From Stenotrophomonas maltophilia (GTDB lineage Bacteria > Pseudomonadota > Gammaproteobacteria > Xanthomonadales > Xanthomonadaceae), in NCBI RefSeq assembly GCF_002138415.1, contig NZ_CP015612.1, forward strand, positions 660,001-724,000: 64,000 nt of DNA, given 5' to 3'. Below are positions 18,293 through 26,061 of the stretch, piece by piece. The position numbers and the translations under genes are program-made. How positions within the stretch are numbered: the first letter of the stretch is position 1; the number at the start of each line of letters is the position of its first letter. Under the pieces are notes generated by a model that was given only the letters and a program-made list of their open reading frames with translations, was not told the DNA's origin and made no database searches.

Positions 18293-19015
18293 TCAAGGGG
18301 AGATCTTCGCCTCGGCATCGCGCGGCGTGCCGTAGTCGTCCAGCCACTGGAACGTCACCGACGCGGGCATCGTCGCGCCACTCGGAAGCGGCAGACGTAC
18401 CTGCGCGCCCGGTGCGATCATCTCTGCTTCCACCTTGCGGCCGTCGGGCAGGGTCAGCGTGCTTACAGTCACGTGGTAGGCGCTGGGGTTGCTCACCAGC
18501 AGGGCACCGGCCTGCGCACGCCATTGCAGTTGCCCGGCCGCATCACGCGGCTTGCCGGGCAGGCCGGCCGGGCGGTGGAACAGCTTCACCCGCGTGCGCA
18601 CGGCGAATTGCAGCAGGTTCTTGCCGGCGGCATCGGTGGGTTTGGGCGGAATGTCCAGCAGGTTGAAGTAGAACAGCGATTCACGATCCGTCGGCAGCGG
18701 TGTCTCCGACGGGCGCGGCGCGTAGGTAATGCGGTACGCCTGACCCTGGTGGGCCTGCAGCAGACGCGGGTCGGCCGGCGTCAGACGGAAGGGAGTGCGC
18801 ACGGTTTCGGGGCGCGCATGGCTGTCGCCATCGTCAATCCAGACCTGCACCATGGCGGCCTTGTCGCCACTGTTGGTGGCCTTCACGGTTACATCCCGGC
18901 CCTGGGACGCGTCATGCACGATACGCGTGCCCTGCAGCGTCACCGCTGCCGATGCCGGCAGCGCCAGGGCGCCAGCCAGCAGCGCGGTCATCCACGTCAT
19001 TGCACGGATCTTCAT
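18293..19015 (-). CDS. Periplasmic pilus chaperone (PapD/FimC family)
   Basis: 240 aa with signal peptide cleaved near LPASA-AVTL. Two immunoglobulin-like domains: TRIVHDASQGRDVTVKATNSGDKAAMVQVWID is the N-terminal strand region with the conserved Arg, LFYFNLLDIPPKP is the family motif, and LQFAVRTRVKLFHRPAGLPG is the conserved second-domain start. It would cap pilin subunits by donor-strand complementation and hand them to the usher. The start has a GGAGG site about 8 bases upstream. It follows the pilin gene on the same strand across a 58-bp gap with a hairpin and a G/C homopolymer. Confidence 0.95.
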   Translation of the reverse strand: MKIRAMTWMTALLAGALALPASAAVTLQGTRIVHDASQGRDVTVKATNSGDKAAMVQVWIDDGDSHARPETVRTPFRLTPADPRLLQAHQGQAYRITYAPRPSETPLPTDRESLFYFNLLDIPPKPTDAAGKNLLQFAVRTRVKLFHRPAGLPGKPRDAAGQLQWRAQAGALLVSNPSAYHVTVSTLTLPDGRKVEAEMIAPGAQVRLPLPSGATMPASVTFQWLDDYGTPRDAEAKISP

Positions 19016-19034
19016 CAGGTCATCCTCCAGTAAA

Positions 19035-19062
19035 GCGCGCCGCCACGGGGGGGGGGGCGCGC
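19035..19062 (-). other. Intercistronic hairpin with C11 (G11) homopolymer
   Basis: On the plus strand 19047-19057 is a run of eleven G. On the transcript GCGCGCC (19062-19056) can pair with GGCGCGC (19041-19035), so most of the C-run sits in the loop. The element lies between the pilin stop (19074) and the chaperone ribosome site, followed by TTTA. Such intercistronic hairpins often set the pilin to chaperone ratio. The long mononucleotide run is slippage-prone. Confidence 0.7.
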
Positions 19063-19073
19063 AGGGGTGTGAG

Positions 19074-19589
19074 TTACTTGTAAAGCACGACGAAATCGCC
19101 CGAGGCGTTGGCCGTGCCGGCCGTAGCGTTCTTGCCCGGCGAGGAATACCAGGCGCTGTAGTCCAGCTGGCCCTTGCCGGCAGCCGGAATGTTCACCCAC
19201 TGCAGCGGGTCTTCGCCCAGCTTCTGGTGGTTGCCCGAGGCGTCGTACAGCGCCACGCCCACGTTGCTGGCCGTGGAGGCGGCTGTCAGCGCCAGGTTGC
19301 CGGTGCTGCCGTCCGGCGTGCCGCCAAAGCGCACACCCACTTCCTGCGGGGCGCCAGCGCCGGAGCAGTCCAGCAGGATGCTGAAGTTCTTCATGCCGGC
19401 ACGCTCGGCTTCATTCACCCAGGCCACATCCACCTTGCCCATCGGCACGGTGATGGTGCCGCCGGTGGCATCCACCGAGCAGGTACTGGTCATCAGCTCA
19501 CCGGTGATTTCCAGCTTCTCGGCGAATGCGGCGGGAGACAGGGCCAGCGCGAGCGCGCCGGCGGCAATCAGGTTCAATCGGTTCGACAT
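19074..19589 (-). CDS. Major-type fimbrial subunit (chaperone-usher pilin)
   Basis: 171 aa with signal peptide ending SPAAFA-EKLEITG. The first Cys (MTSTCSVDATGG) and second Cys (SILLDCSGAG) are spaced as in FimA/PapA pilins; the C-terminus ends in the alternating strand ASGDFVVLYK with penultimate-type Tyr, the strand recognised by the chaperone. It is the first gene of a minus-strand unit with the chaperone. The palindrome TGCAACTAATTGCA lies 90 bp upstream (19679). The second pilin gene (22578) is on the opposite strand after the usher and is clearly divergent, so one may be the shaft and the other an adapter. Confidence 0.9.
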   Translation of the reverse strand: MSNRLNLIAAGALALALSPAAFAEKLEITGELMTSTCSVDATGGTITVPMGKVDVAWVNEAERAGMKNFSILLDCSGAGAPQEVGVRFGGTPDGSTGNLALTAASTASNVGVALYDASGNHQKLGEDPLQWVNIPAAGKGQLDYSAWYSSPGKNATAGTANASGDFVVLYK

Positions 19590-19678
19590 GGGAGTGTCCT
19601 TGGTAGGGAATCAGGGGAATCCGCATTGGACGAGCCAGCGGATGCGCACAGTGTTCCCAGCCGGGCGGCACGTGGATA

Positions 19679-19692
19679 TGCAATTAGTTGCA
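19679..19692 (-). promoter_or_regulatory. Shared palindrome site A, upstream of the pilin gene
   Basis: Read on the minus strand this is TGCAACTAATTGCA, the same 14 bases as site C upstream of the autotransporter. It ends 89 bp before the pilin start at 19589. It is an inverted repeat TGCAA-N4-TTGCA. Confidence 0.65.
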
Positions 19693-19753
19693 AGGTGCTT
19701 GCAGGGCAGTTGAGTCCGTGCTTGCGGTACAGCGTCCGGTTAAGAAGCGTCAT

Positions 19754-19775
19754 TTCCGGCTGCGACAAGCTGTCG
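19754..19775. promoter_or_regulatory. Inverted repeat TGCGACA-N3-TGTCGCA in the divergent fimbrial promoter region
   Basis: TGCGACAAGCTGTCGCA is a second palindrome in the 411-bp gap between the divergent pilin and usher genes. TGTCGCA also appears twice just before site C at 25964-25985, so it may be a partner motif. The rest of the gap, apart from this and sites A and B, shows no gene. Confidence 0.45.
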
Positions 19776-19901
19776 CATGCGGCGTTCGGTGCATCTGCAA
19801 TGCATTCGATTGACTGCTGTCATTTGTTGAAAACAAGCCTGAATTGCGCCGAAACAGTGGCTTGGCTGGAAACCGCGTGGTTTCGTGGCGCGTTGTCGCT
19901 T

Positions 19902-19915
19902 TGCAACAAATTGCA
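19902..19915 (+). promoter_or_regulatory. Shared palindrome site B, upstream of the usher gene
   Basis: TGCAACAAATTGCA, one base different from sites A and C, ending 86 bp before the usher start at 20002, nearly the same spacing as site A has to its own gene. Confidence 0.6.
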
Positions 19916-20001
19916 TGGGAAGCCGGTCGCACGCTGTCTACGCTTCGGCCCACTTCGACTACGAGCGATGTCGCCTTCGGCCTCATCGAGTGACGCTAAC
20001 C

Positions 20002-22542
20002 ATGCACATGCGCCTCCTTCATCTCCGCACGCCGCATCGTTTTGCCAGCCGTCCACTGGGGCTGGCGATTGCCGCCGCCGTGGCAACGGCGATTGCCGGT
20101 CATGCCAGTGCCCATGGCGATGAGTCCCTGCAGTTCAGCGAGGGCTTCCTGATTGGTGGCCGGGCAATCGACATGCAGCGCTATGCGCAGGGCAACCCCA
20201 TGGAGCCGGGCGTGTATCCCCTGGACGTGGTGGTCAATGGCCAGTTCCACGACAAGCGCGACATCACCTTCGTGGCGGCGCCGGCACCTCTGGGGGCAAC
20301 CCCGTGCCTGCCGGCCGGGCTGGTACGCCAGTTGCCGCTGAAGGAGATGTTCCTGGCCGAGCTGGACCAGGATGATGAAGGCTGCGTCGCACTTCCCAGC
20401 CTGATCGACGGTGCCACGGTCGAGTTCGATGAAAGCAATCTGCAGCTTCTAGTGAACGTGCCGCAGGCTGCGCAGGCGCGCGATGCGCGCGGCTACGTGG
20501 CACCTGCACAGCGCGACCACGGCGTCACGGCAGCCTTCTTCGATTACAACATCAACCACAGCCGCAACCAGGGCCAGCAGGCGACCTATCTGGGGCTGAA
20601 CACGGGCGTGAACCTGGGCGCGTGGCGGCTGCGTCACCGTTCGTCCTTCAGCCAGGGCAACCATGGCTCGCGTCATGATGTGATCAGCAGCACGCTGCAG
20701 CGCGATCTTCCGGCATGGAATGCCCAGCTGCTGTTGGGGCAGGGCACGACCGGTGGCGAACTGTTCGAGTCGCTGTCATTCACCGGTGTGCGGGTGGCCA
20801 GCGATGAGCGCATGCTGCCGGACTCGCTGCGCGGCTTCGCGCCGGTGGTGCAGGGCGTTGCCGAAACCAACGCAGTGGTGAGCATCCGCCAGAATGGCCA
20901 CGTCATCCACGAAGTAAGCGTGGCGCCGGGGCCGTTCTCCATCGAAGATCTGTACCCGACCAACTTCGGTGGCGACCTGGACGTCACCGTCACTGAAGCC
21001 GATGGCCGCCAGCAGCAGTTCACTGTCAACTTCTCCGCAGTGCCGCAGGCGCTGCGGCCGGGCGCCAGCCGCTTCAGCGTCACCGCCGGTGAACTTCGCG
21101 ATGCACGCGGTGTGCGTGAAGCACTGCGCTTTGCCGAAGGCACCTACGCACGTGGCATCAGCAACCATTTCACCGCGCTGGGCGGGGTGCAGATTGCCGA
21201 AGACTTCCAGTCCGCACTGTTCGGCGGTGCAATCAATACACCGCTCGGTGCGTTCGGTGCCGACGTTACCCATTCGCGCGCACGCCTGGCCAATGGCGAA
21301 CAGGTCACCGGCAACAGCTTCCGGCTGAACTACCAGCGCTACATCACCGCAACGGGTACCAACTTCGGCTTGGCAGCGCTGCGTTACAGCACGCGCGGCT
21401 ATCTCTCCCTGAATGATTTCGCCCAGGCGTACAACGACGAGTGGGGCGTCAGTGGCCGTGCGCGCCAGCGCTTCCAGGTGAACTTCTCGCAGCGTATTGG
21501 CGAGCGCAGCACGCTCTCGCTCAATGGCGGACAGGTGCGCTATTGGGACAGCGCGCAGCAGCACAACGATCTGCAGCTGCGCTTCCAGACCAGCATGGGC
21601 CGCGCCAATCTGAGCCTGTCTGCCATGCGCCTGCAGATGGGCGATGGCCGCCAGGACACCCGCTATGCGGCGACCTTCAGCATTCCGTTGGGCTCGGCCC
21701 CACGCGCACCGCGCTTGAGCACCCAGGTAGCCCATTCGGCACGCGGCGATCAGGGCCAGCTGGGCCTGAACGGAACGCTGGGTGCCGATCAGCAGCTGAG
21801 TTACAGCCTGTCTGCCAGCGATTCCAGTGACGGGGCGGGAAGCGCCAATGCCTACGCGTCCTATCGCGGTGGGCATGGCACGGTCACCGCCGGCTACAGC
21901 CGGTCGGGTGATTACAACGCCTTCAACGCCAGCGCGGCCGGCAGTGTGGTGGTGCACCGCGATGGCATCAACTTCGGTGCGCCGGTGGGCGATGGCTTCG
22001 CGCTGGTACAGGCAGATGGCGCGCAGGGTGCCCGCATCGGCTACGGCAGCGACGTGCGCATCGGTCGCAACGGCTATGCGCTGCTGCCGCACGTGAGCCC
22101 CTACCGCTGGAACCAGATCGAGCTGGACCCGTCGGGCCTGCCGATGGATGTGGAGCTGCTGCAGACCTCGCAGCGGATTGCGCCGACGGCGGGCAGCATC
22201 GTGCGGGTTGCGTTCAATGCCAAGCGCGAGCGCACATTGTTCATCGACGCCACCGATGCGCTGGGCCAGCCGCTGCCATTTGCCGCGCGTATCGAAGATG
22301 AGACCGGCCGCAGCTATGGCGCAGTGGGCCAGGGCGGTGTGATCCAGCTGCGTGGCGCACCCGAACAGGGCCAGCTGATCGTCGACCCGGACGGCCCACA
22401 TCGCTGCCGCCTGGAATACACCACCCCGGATGCCCCCGATGCCTATGGGCTGTCGTGGAGCCAGGCGGTGTGCACGCCGCTGCCGGCCCCGAGTAATGGG
22501 CTGCAGGCCGCCCTGGATGCGGTCGAAGCCGACGCCCTCTGA
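20002..22542 (+). CDS. Outer-membrane fimbrial usher (FimD/PapC family)
   Basis: 846 aa. After a signal region (AIAAAVATAIAGHASA) come the PapC N-terminal domain (LQFSEGFLIGGRAIDMQRYAQGN, EPGVYPLDVVVNGQ), the 24-strand barrel with a plug, and C-terminal domains (RTLFIDATDALGQPLPFAA, GQLIVDPDGPHRCRLEY). It forms the secretion pore and assembly platform for the fimbria. The ATG at 20002 is taken because the signal peptide starts there; the long upstream frame lacks one, and ATG 20008 is an alternative. It is divergent from the pilin-chaperone unit and leads into a second pilin and adhesins, an unusual split. Confidence 0.93.
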   Translation: MHMRLLHLRTPHRFASRPLGLAIAAAVATAIAGHASAHGDESLQFSEGFLIGGRAIDMQRYAQGNPMEPGVYPLDVVVNGQFHDKRDITFVAAPAPLGATPCLPAGLVRQLPLKEMFLAELDQDDEGCVALPSLIDGATVEFDESNLQLLVNVPQAAQARDARGYVAPAQRDHGVTAAFFDYNINHSRNQGQQATYLGLNTGVNLGAWRLRHRSSFSQGNHGSRHDVISSTLQRDLPAWNAQLLLGQGTTGGELFESLSFTGVRVASDERMLPDSLRGFAPVVQGVAETNAVVSIRQNGHVIHEVSVAPGPFSIEDLYPTNFGGDLDVTVTEADGRQQQFTVNFSAVPQALRPGASRFSVTAGELRDARGVREALRFAEGTYARGISNHFTALGGVQIAEDFQSALFGGAINTPLGAFGADVTHSRARLANGEQVTGNSFRLNYQRYITATGTNFGLAALRYSTRGYLSLNDFAQAYNDEWGVSGRARQRFQVNFSQRIGERSTLSLNGGQVRYWDSAQQHNDLQLRFQTSMGRANLSLSAMRLQMGDGRQDTRYAATFSIPLGSAPRAPRLSTQVAHSARGDQGQLGLNGTLGADQQLSYSLSASDSSDGAGSANAYASYRGGHGTVTAGYSRSGDYNAFNASAAGSVVVHRDGINFGAPVGDGFALVQADGAQGARIGYGSDVRIGRNGYALLPHVSPYRWNQIELDPSGLPMDVELLQTSQRIAPTAGSIVRVAFNAKRERTLFIDATDALGQPLPFAARIEDETGRSYGAVGQGGVIQLRGAPEQGQLIVDPDGPHRCRLEYTTPDAPDAYGLSWSQAVCTPLPAPSNGLQAALDAVEADAL

Positions 22543-22577
22543 ACCCTTTCCCTTACCTAACTTCCCAGGAGTTTCCC

Positions 22578-23087
22578 ATGAACCTGTTCAACCGAATTGC
22601 CGTTTGCGCCGCACTGCTGGCCGCCGCCCCGGTGGCCCTGGCCGACAGCGCCACTCTCGCCATCACCGGGCGCGTGTTGCCCGGCACCTGCACACTCAAT
22701 GATGCAACGATCGCTCTGGATCCGGTGAAGGCCAGTGACCTGACCCCGGGCACCGACGCCCAGATCAAGGCCGGTGCGCTGGAATTCACCGGCTGCGTCG
22801 GCGTCAGCAAAGCAGTGCTGTCCTTTGACGGTACGGCTGCCGATGGCGATGCCGAGCGCTGGAAGAACACCGCCGCCACCGACCCGGCCAGCGGCGTGTC
22901 GATCTCGCTGCTGTCCGGTACCACCGGCAGTAACTACCTGAAGGATGGCGACACCGGCATCGATGTGCCGGTGACCGGCGCCACCGCGCGGTACGACCTG
23001 CGCGCTGCTTACCACGCGCCGACTGGTGCGGCGCTGAGCGCCGGCGAAGTGTCTACCGAGATTGTGGTCACTGCTGACTACGAGTGA
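22578..23087 (+). CDS. Second fimbrial subunit (pilin-domain protein)
   Basis: 169 aa with signal peptide ending PVALA-DSATLAITG. Cysteines at PGTCTLND and FTGCVGVS frame the pilin disulfide; the C-terminus EVSTEIVVTADYE is the alternating beta strand used in donor-strand exchange. A strong CCCAGGAG ribosome site precedes it. It is 36 bp behind the usher, and the tip-adhesin-like genes follow. The order usher-pilin-adhesin suggests a minor or adapter subunit, but this is inference. Confidence 0.88.
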   Translation: MNLFNRIAVCAALLAAAPVALADSATLAITGRVLPGTCTLNDATIALDPVKASDLTPGTDAQIKAGALEFTGCVGVSKAVLSFDGTAADGDAERWKNTAATDPASGVSISLLSGTTGSNYLKDGDTGIDVPVTGATARYDLRAAYHAPTGAALSAGEVSTEIVVTADYE

Positions 23088-23118
23088 CGCGGCCCGCGAG
23101 CTACCAAGGAGCATGACA

Positions 23119-24099
23119 ATGAAAATTGCATTCAAACCAGAGCCAATAGCGAAGTGCGCACGAGCGCGTGCGGCGGCATTGGTGGTTGGCGTTGCACTGC
23201 TGACGGTATCCGCGGTTGTCCAAGCGTGCACGCATTTCAGCAACATTCCGAGGGACCGGGATTTCACTCATGACACCTACCCGGAGGAGCGTGGTCGGTG
23301 GATCAGAGGGACCAACGGTGCTACGAGATTCCACAGTTGCAACGCCAGCTTCGATCTGAATCTACGCCTCGACGCACCTGAACTGACCTATGTCGGCACG
23401 CTCGACTATCTGGGCATGACCTTTCCGGCATATGAGTTCGGGCCGGAATCCCCTTTGGTGATCTTCACCTTTGAACAGGTTGTTGGCTGGGACCGCGTTC
23501 CGGTTGGCGTGGGGCGCGAACTGACTTACCCCATTGAGTTGAAGTCGCCATCTGATGCGAATGTCGATTTCAGACCAGAATTCTTCTCCAGAGGGGGGCG
23601 GATGCGCACCTACACGTTTGCCGCGACCTTGACGTGGACCTCCCCCCAGCAGCCGGCCATTGACGGTAGCTATAGCGGCTCTTACACCCTGCGCTTTCCT
23701 GTGGCGACGTGTCCGTTACAGGACAGCGCAGAGACCCTGGCCGACGTGCAGACTGCTGAACTTTCCGTTCCAGGCGGGACCGCCAAGGAAAAGTTGGTGG
23801 CGATCCGCATGAACTGCGGTGTCGATCCGCCGCGCGCCCGGATGACGCTGAGCGACGCCGGCGATGCCAGCAACACCGGCAGCCAGCTGACCCCCACGGC
23901 CGATTCAGACGCAGAGGGCGTGCGCGTGCAGTTGCTGCGCAACGGCAGCGAAGTGCAGTTTGGTCAGACGTGGGATTTCGAGCCAGGCGTCGGTGGTGTG
24001 CATGATCATCAGTTCACCGCGCGCTACATCCGCACCGACGAGCCGCTGGTGCCCGGCCTGATCAAAGGCGAGGCCGTGCTCGATGTGGACTATTGGTGA
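23119..24099 (+). CDS. Two-domain fimbrial tip adhesin, paralogue 1
   Basis: 326 aa. Signal peptide about 1-37, ending VVQA-CTHFSN. An N-terminal domain of about 190 residues (unrecognised, presumed receptor-binding) holds LRLDAPELTYVGTLDYLGMTF; then CPLQDSAETLADVQTAELSVPGGTAKEK begins a pilin domain that ends DHQFTARYIRT ... AVLDVDYW. That is the plan of FimH-type adhesins. ATG 23119 is preferred over 23113 because AAGGAG is 7 bases before the former. GC content is visibly lower than in the housekeeping genes, as in the next two, consistent with horizontal acquisition. It follows the second pilin. Confidence 0.82.
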   Translation: MKIAFKPEPIAKCARARAAALVVGVALLTVSAVVQACTHFSNIPRDRDFTHDTYPEERGRWIRGTNGATRFHSCNASFDLNLRLDAPELTYVGTLDYLGMTFPAYEFGPESPLVIFTFEQVVGWDRVPVGVGRELTYPIELKSPSDANVDFRPEFFSRGGRMRTYTFAATLTWTSPQQPAIDGSYSGSYTLRFPVATCPLQDSAETLADVQTAELSVPGGTAKEKLVAIRMNCGVDPPRARMTLSDAGDASNTGSQLTPTADSDAEGVRVQLLRNGSEVQFGQTWDFEPGVGGVHDHQFTARYIRTDEPLVPGLIKGEAVLDVDYW

Positions 24100-24236
24100 G
24101 CGCATCGCAGTTGCCAGAGGCCAATCAAAGCCCTATCGATGGTCCTGGACAGGCCAGGTGCGGTGGGCGCATCACCACGTTCCTCAGTTCTCTCTATAAA
24201 CGCCAATAGCCGGATTACTGGCAGGAGATTGATCAA

Positions 24237-25205
24237 TTGCACACTGCTACTGACACGCGCCGATGGTTTCGTCGGCTTTTCCTCGCCATGGTAGTTTCCT
24301 TGCTGCTTGCCCTGGCGGGCCATGCAAGCAGCTGCACGTTCACCGTACAAGCGCCCATCGTCATCAACAAGAGCAGGCCCGGGCATCCTGACACGGTCCG
24401 CATGATCTGGGACGACGGAACCAACATCAGTTCCAGCGGCTGCCCCGTTTCCAGTAAGCACTCTCTGGATATGACCCTGGTGGGCCCGGCACTGCGTTGG
24501 GTCTCGGATGTGGACTTCACCGCGTATCCCATCCAAGGTCGGCTTCCGTTGTACGAAGTTGGTCCTGATTCAGCGCTGCTGGGATTTGTTGCAAGCGATG
24601 GAGACCGTTCGTATTGGCCGTTGCGACTTGGAACCAACAGTTTTCCAAGTGTTCCTGGCAACACGAATTTCATTGTGATCGCATACGTGTACAGCCGTGG
24701 CGAAAGAATGCGGGACTTCCAGACGAAGGTGGATGTGGAATTTTCCTCCGTTGACCATTCGACGATCAATGCAAGTCTGCCCATCAGCATTGACATGCAG
24801 TTTCCTCCGACAACCTGCCCTATGCGGGACGTTGCGGAAGTGCTGCAGGATGTCAGCGTCGCGGAGTTGATCGCGCCGGGCGATACGGCAAAAGAGAAGC
24901 CCGTGGTGGTTCGCATGGAGTGCGGGGCCAACGTGCCGCGCGCGGAACTGATGTTGAAGGACGCGGGGGATGCTGGCAACACCGGAAGCCTGTTGACCCC
25001 GACAGCGGATTCCGGCGCAAAGGGGGTCCGTGTACAGCTTCTACGTGGCGGCAGCGAGGTGCAGTTTGGGCGGGCCTGGCACTTCAATCCCGGCACGGGG
25101 GGAGTGCATGACCATGCTTTCACTGCCCGCTATTACCGCACTGCGGATGCTCTTGTTGCGGGCACGATCAAGGGTGAAGCAGTGCTCAACGTGGACTACT
25201 GGTAG
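24237..25205 (+). CDS. Two-domain fimbrial tip adhesin, paralogue 2 (TTG start)
   Basis: 322 aa. Signal peptide through LAGHASS-CTFTV. The pilin domain (CPMRDVAEVLQDVSVAELIAP ... HDHAFTARYYRT ... AVLNVDYW) is closely similar to paralogue 1, while the N-terminal domain shares only scattered positions (LPLYEVGPDSALLGF against FPAYEFGPESPLVIF). This pattern, conserved pilin part and fast-changing head, is usual for adhesins under selection. The start is TTG at 24237 with AGGAG 9 bases upstream. The 137-bp gap before it contains no gene. Confidence 0.82.
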   Translation: MHTATDTRRWFRRLFLAMVVSLLLALAGHASSCTFTVQAPIVINKSRPGHPDTVRMIWDDGTNISSSGCPVSSKHSLDMTLVGPALRWVSDVDFTAYPIQGRLPLYEVGPDSALLGFVASDGDRSYWPLRLGTNSFPSVPGNTNFIVIAYVYSRGERMRDFQTKVDVEFSSVDHSTINASLPISIDMQFPPTTCPMRDVAEVLQDVSVAELIAPGDTAKEKPVVVRMECGANVPRAELMLKDAGDAGNTGSLLTPTADSGAKGVRVQLLRGGSEVQFGRAWHFNPGTGGVHDHAFTARYYRTADALVAGTIKGEAVLNVDYW

Positions 25206-25290
25206 GGCCACGTCGGACATCTGCAACGGATTTGATGGGCTGCGTTGACGAAGGTGGGCACGATGAGCTGACTTTCGATGAGGATATTCA

Positions 25291-25881
25291 ATGCGCCTGG
25301 CCATCGTCCATTACGTCCGTCTTCGCTCACTGTTTGGATCCGTTCTTGCCGGCCTGTCACTGGTATCCGGGTCGGCAATGGCATGCGAGCACTACACTGC
25401 CTATCCGGACGTTGTGCTTGATACGGTTTATGCAGCTGCTCCGGTACAACCACGCGTCTTCATGGACCAGGAAAGAGGGCGGTCATCCCTGAGGAAGTGC
25501 GCGTTGCCAGGCGGGCCCATCAGTGTCTTCGTGCGCTTGGATGTGCCAGGGCTGACGTATGCAGGTGATCTGCAATACCAAGGAAGAACGTACGCATCCT
25601 ATGCCAGCTCTCCCGATTCGGTGCTGTTGGCCTTCGACGTCTACTGGAATCTGCTGGATAGAAAGCCACTCCGCCTGGGTGAGGAACTGGAGATGACGTT
25701 CGACACGACCGTCGGTGACGGAGTGCAGTACGTCATCAGCTATACCGCGTTGGTGTTCTCGCGGGGTGGCCTGATGCGCAGCTCCCCCGTCCGTACCGGA
25801 CTCATCTCGCTGCGGTCACCGGAATATCCCGGGCTGGACAGCAGCGGCGATTACTACTTGGCGCCCGTCTTGAAACCGTGA
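25291..25881 (+). CDS. Adhesin paralogue 3, N-terminal domain only
   Basis: 196 aa. Signal peptide ends SGSAMA-CEHYTAYP. The body aligns with the head domains of paralogues 1 and 2 (VFVRLDVPGLTYAGDLQYQGRTYASYASSPDSVLLAF) but the protein ends at YYLAPVLKP, where the others continue with the pilin domain starting CPxxD. No pilin-domain remnant follows in any frame before the autotransporter. Without the pilin domain it cannot be joined to a fimbria by donor-strand exchange, so it is either a decayed copy or a free secreted lectin-like domain. The frame itself is intact. Confidence 0.7.
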   Translation: MRLAIVHYVRLRSLFGSVLAGLSLVSGSAMACEHYTAYPDVVLDTVYAAAPVQPRVFMDQERGRSSLRKCALPGGPISVFVRLDVPGLTYAGDLQYQGRTYASYASSPDSVLLAFDVYWNLLDRKPLRLGEELEMTFDTTVGDGVQYVISYTALVFSRGGLMRSSPVRTGLISLRSPEYPGLDSSGDYYLAPVLKP

Positions 25882-25990
25882 GGATGGCGCTGGGGGACAA
25901 TTGCGCAACCATTACGCCGGCTTGCCAGGCTCAGGTTCCTTTTCACGAAACTTGATGTCGCATGTGCAGCAGCAATGTCGCATCTGACAT

Positions 25991-26004
25991 TGCAACTAAT
26001 TGCA
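25991..26004 (+). promoter_or_regulatory. Shared palindrome site C, upstream of the autotransporter
   Basis: TGCAACTAATTGCA, identical to site A read on its own strand, and followed by TGG as in site B. It ends 57 bp before the autotransporter start. Two TGTCGCA motifs precede it within 30 bp. Confidence 0.65.
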
Positions 26005-26061
26005 TGGTGGGTGTCCAACGCGACATCCACTATGCCGGTCTCGACAAAAGGAGACCTCAAC

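Noticed and set aside
17760..18318. Proteins encoded by frames through the structured leader (18019-18318 and similar)
   Set aside because: Their sequence merely follows the stems; the real gene start with a ribosome site is at 17803.
25882..26061. Pilin-domain remnant for adhesin paralogue 3
   Set aside because: All three frames were read and none shows the CPxxD...DVDYW blocks.
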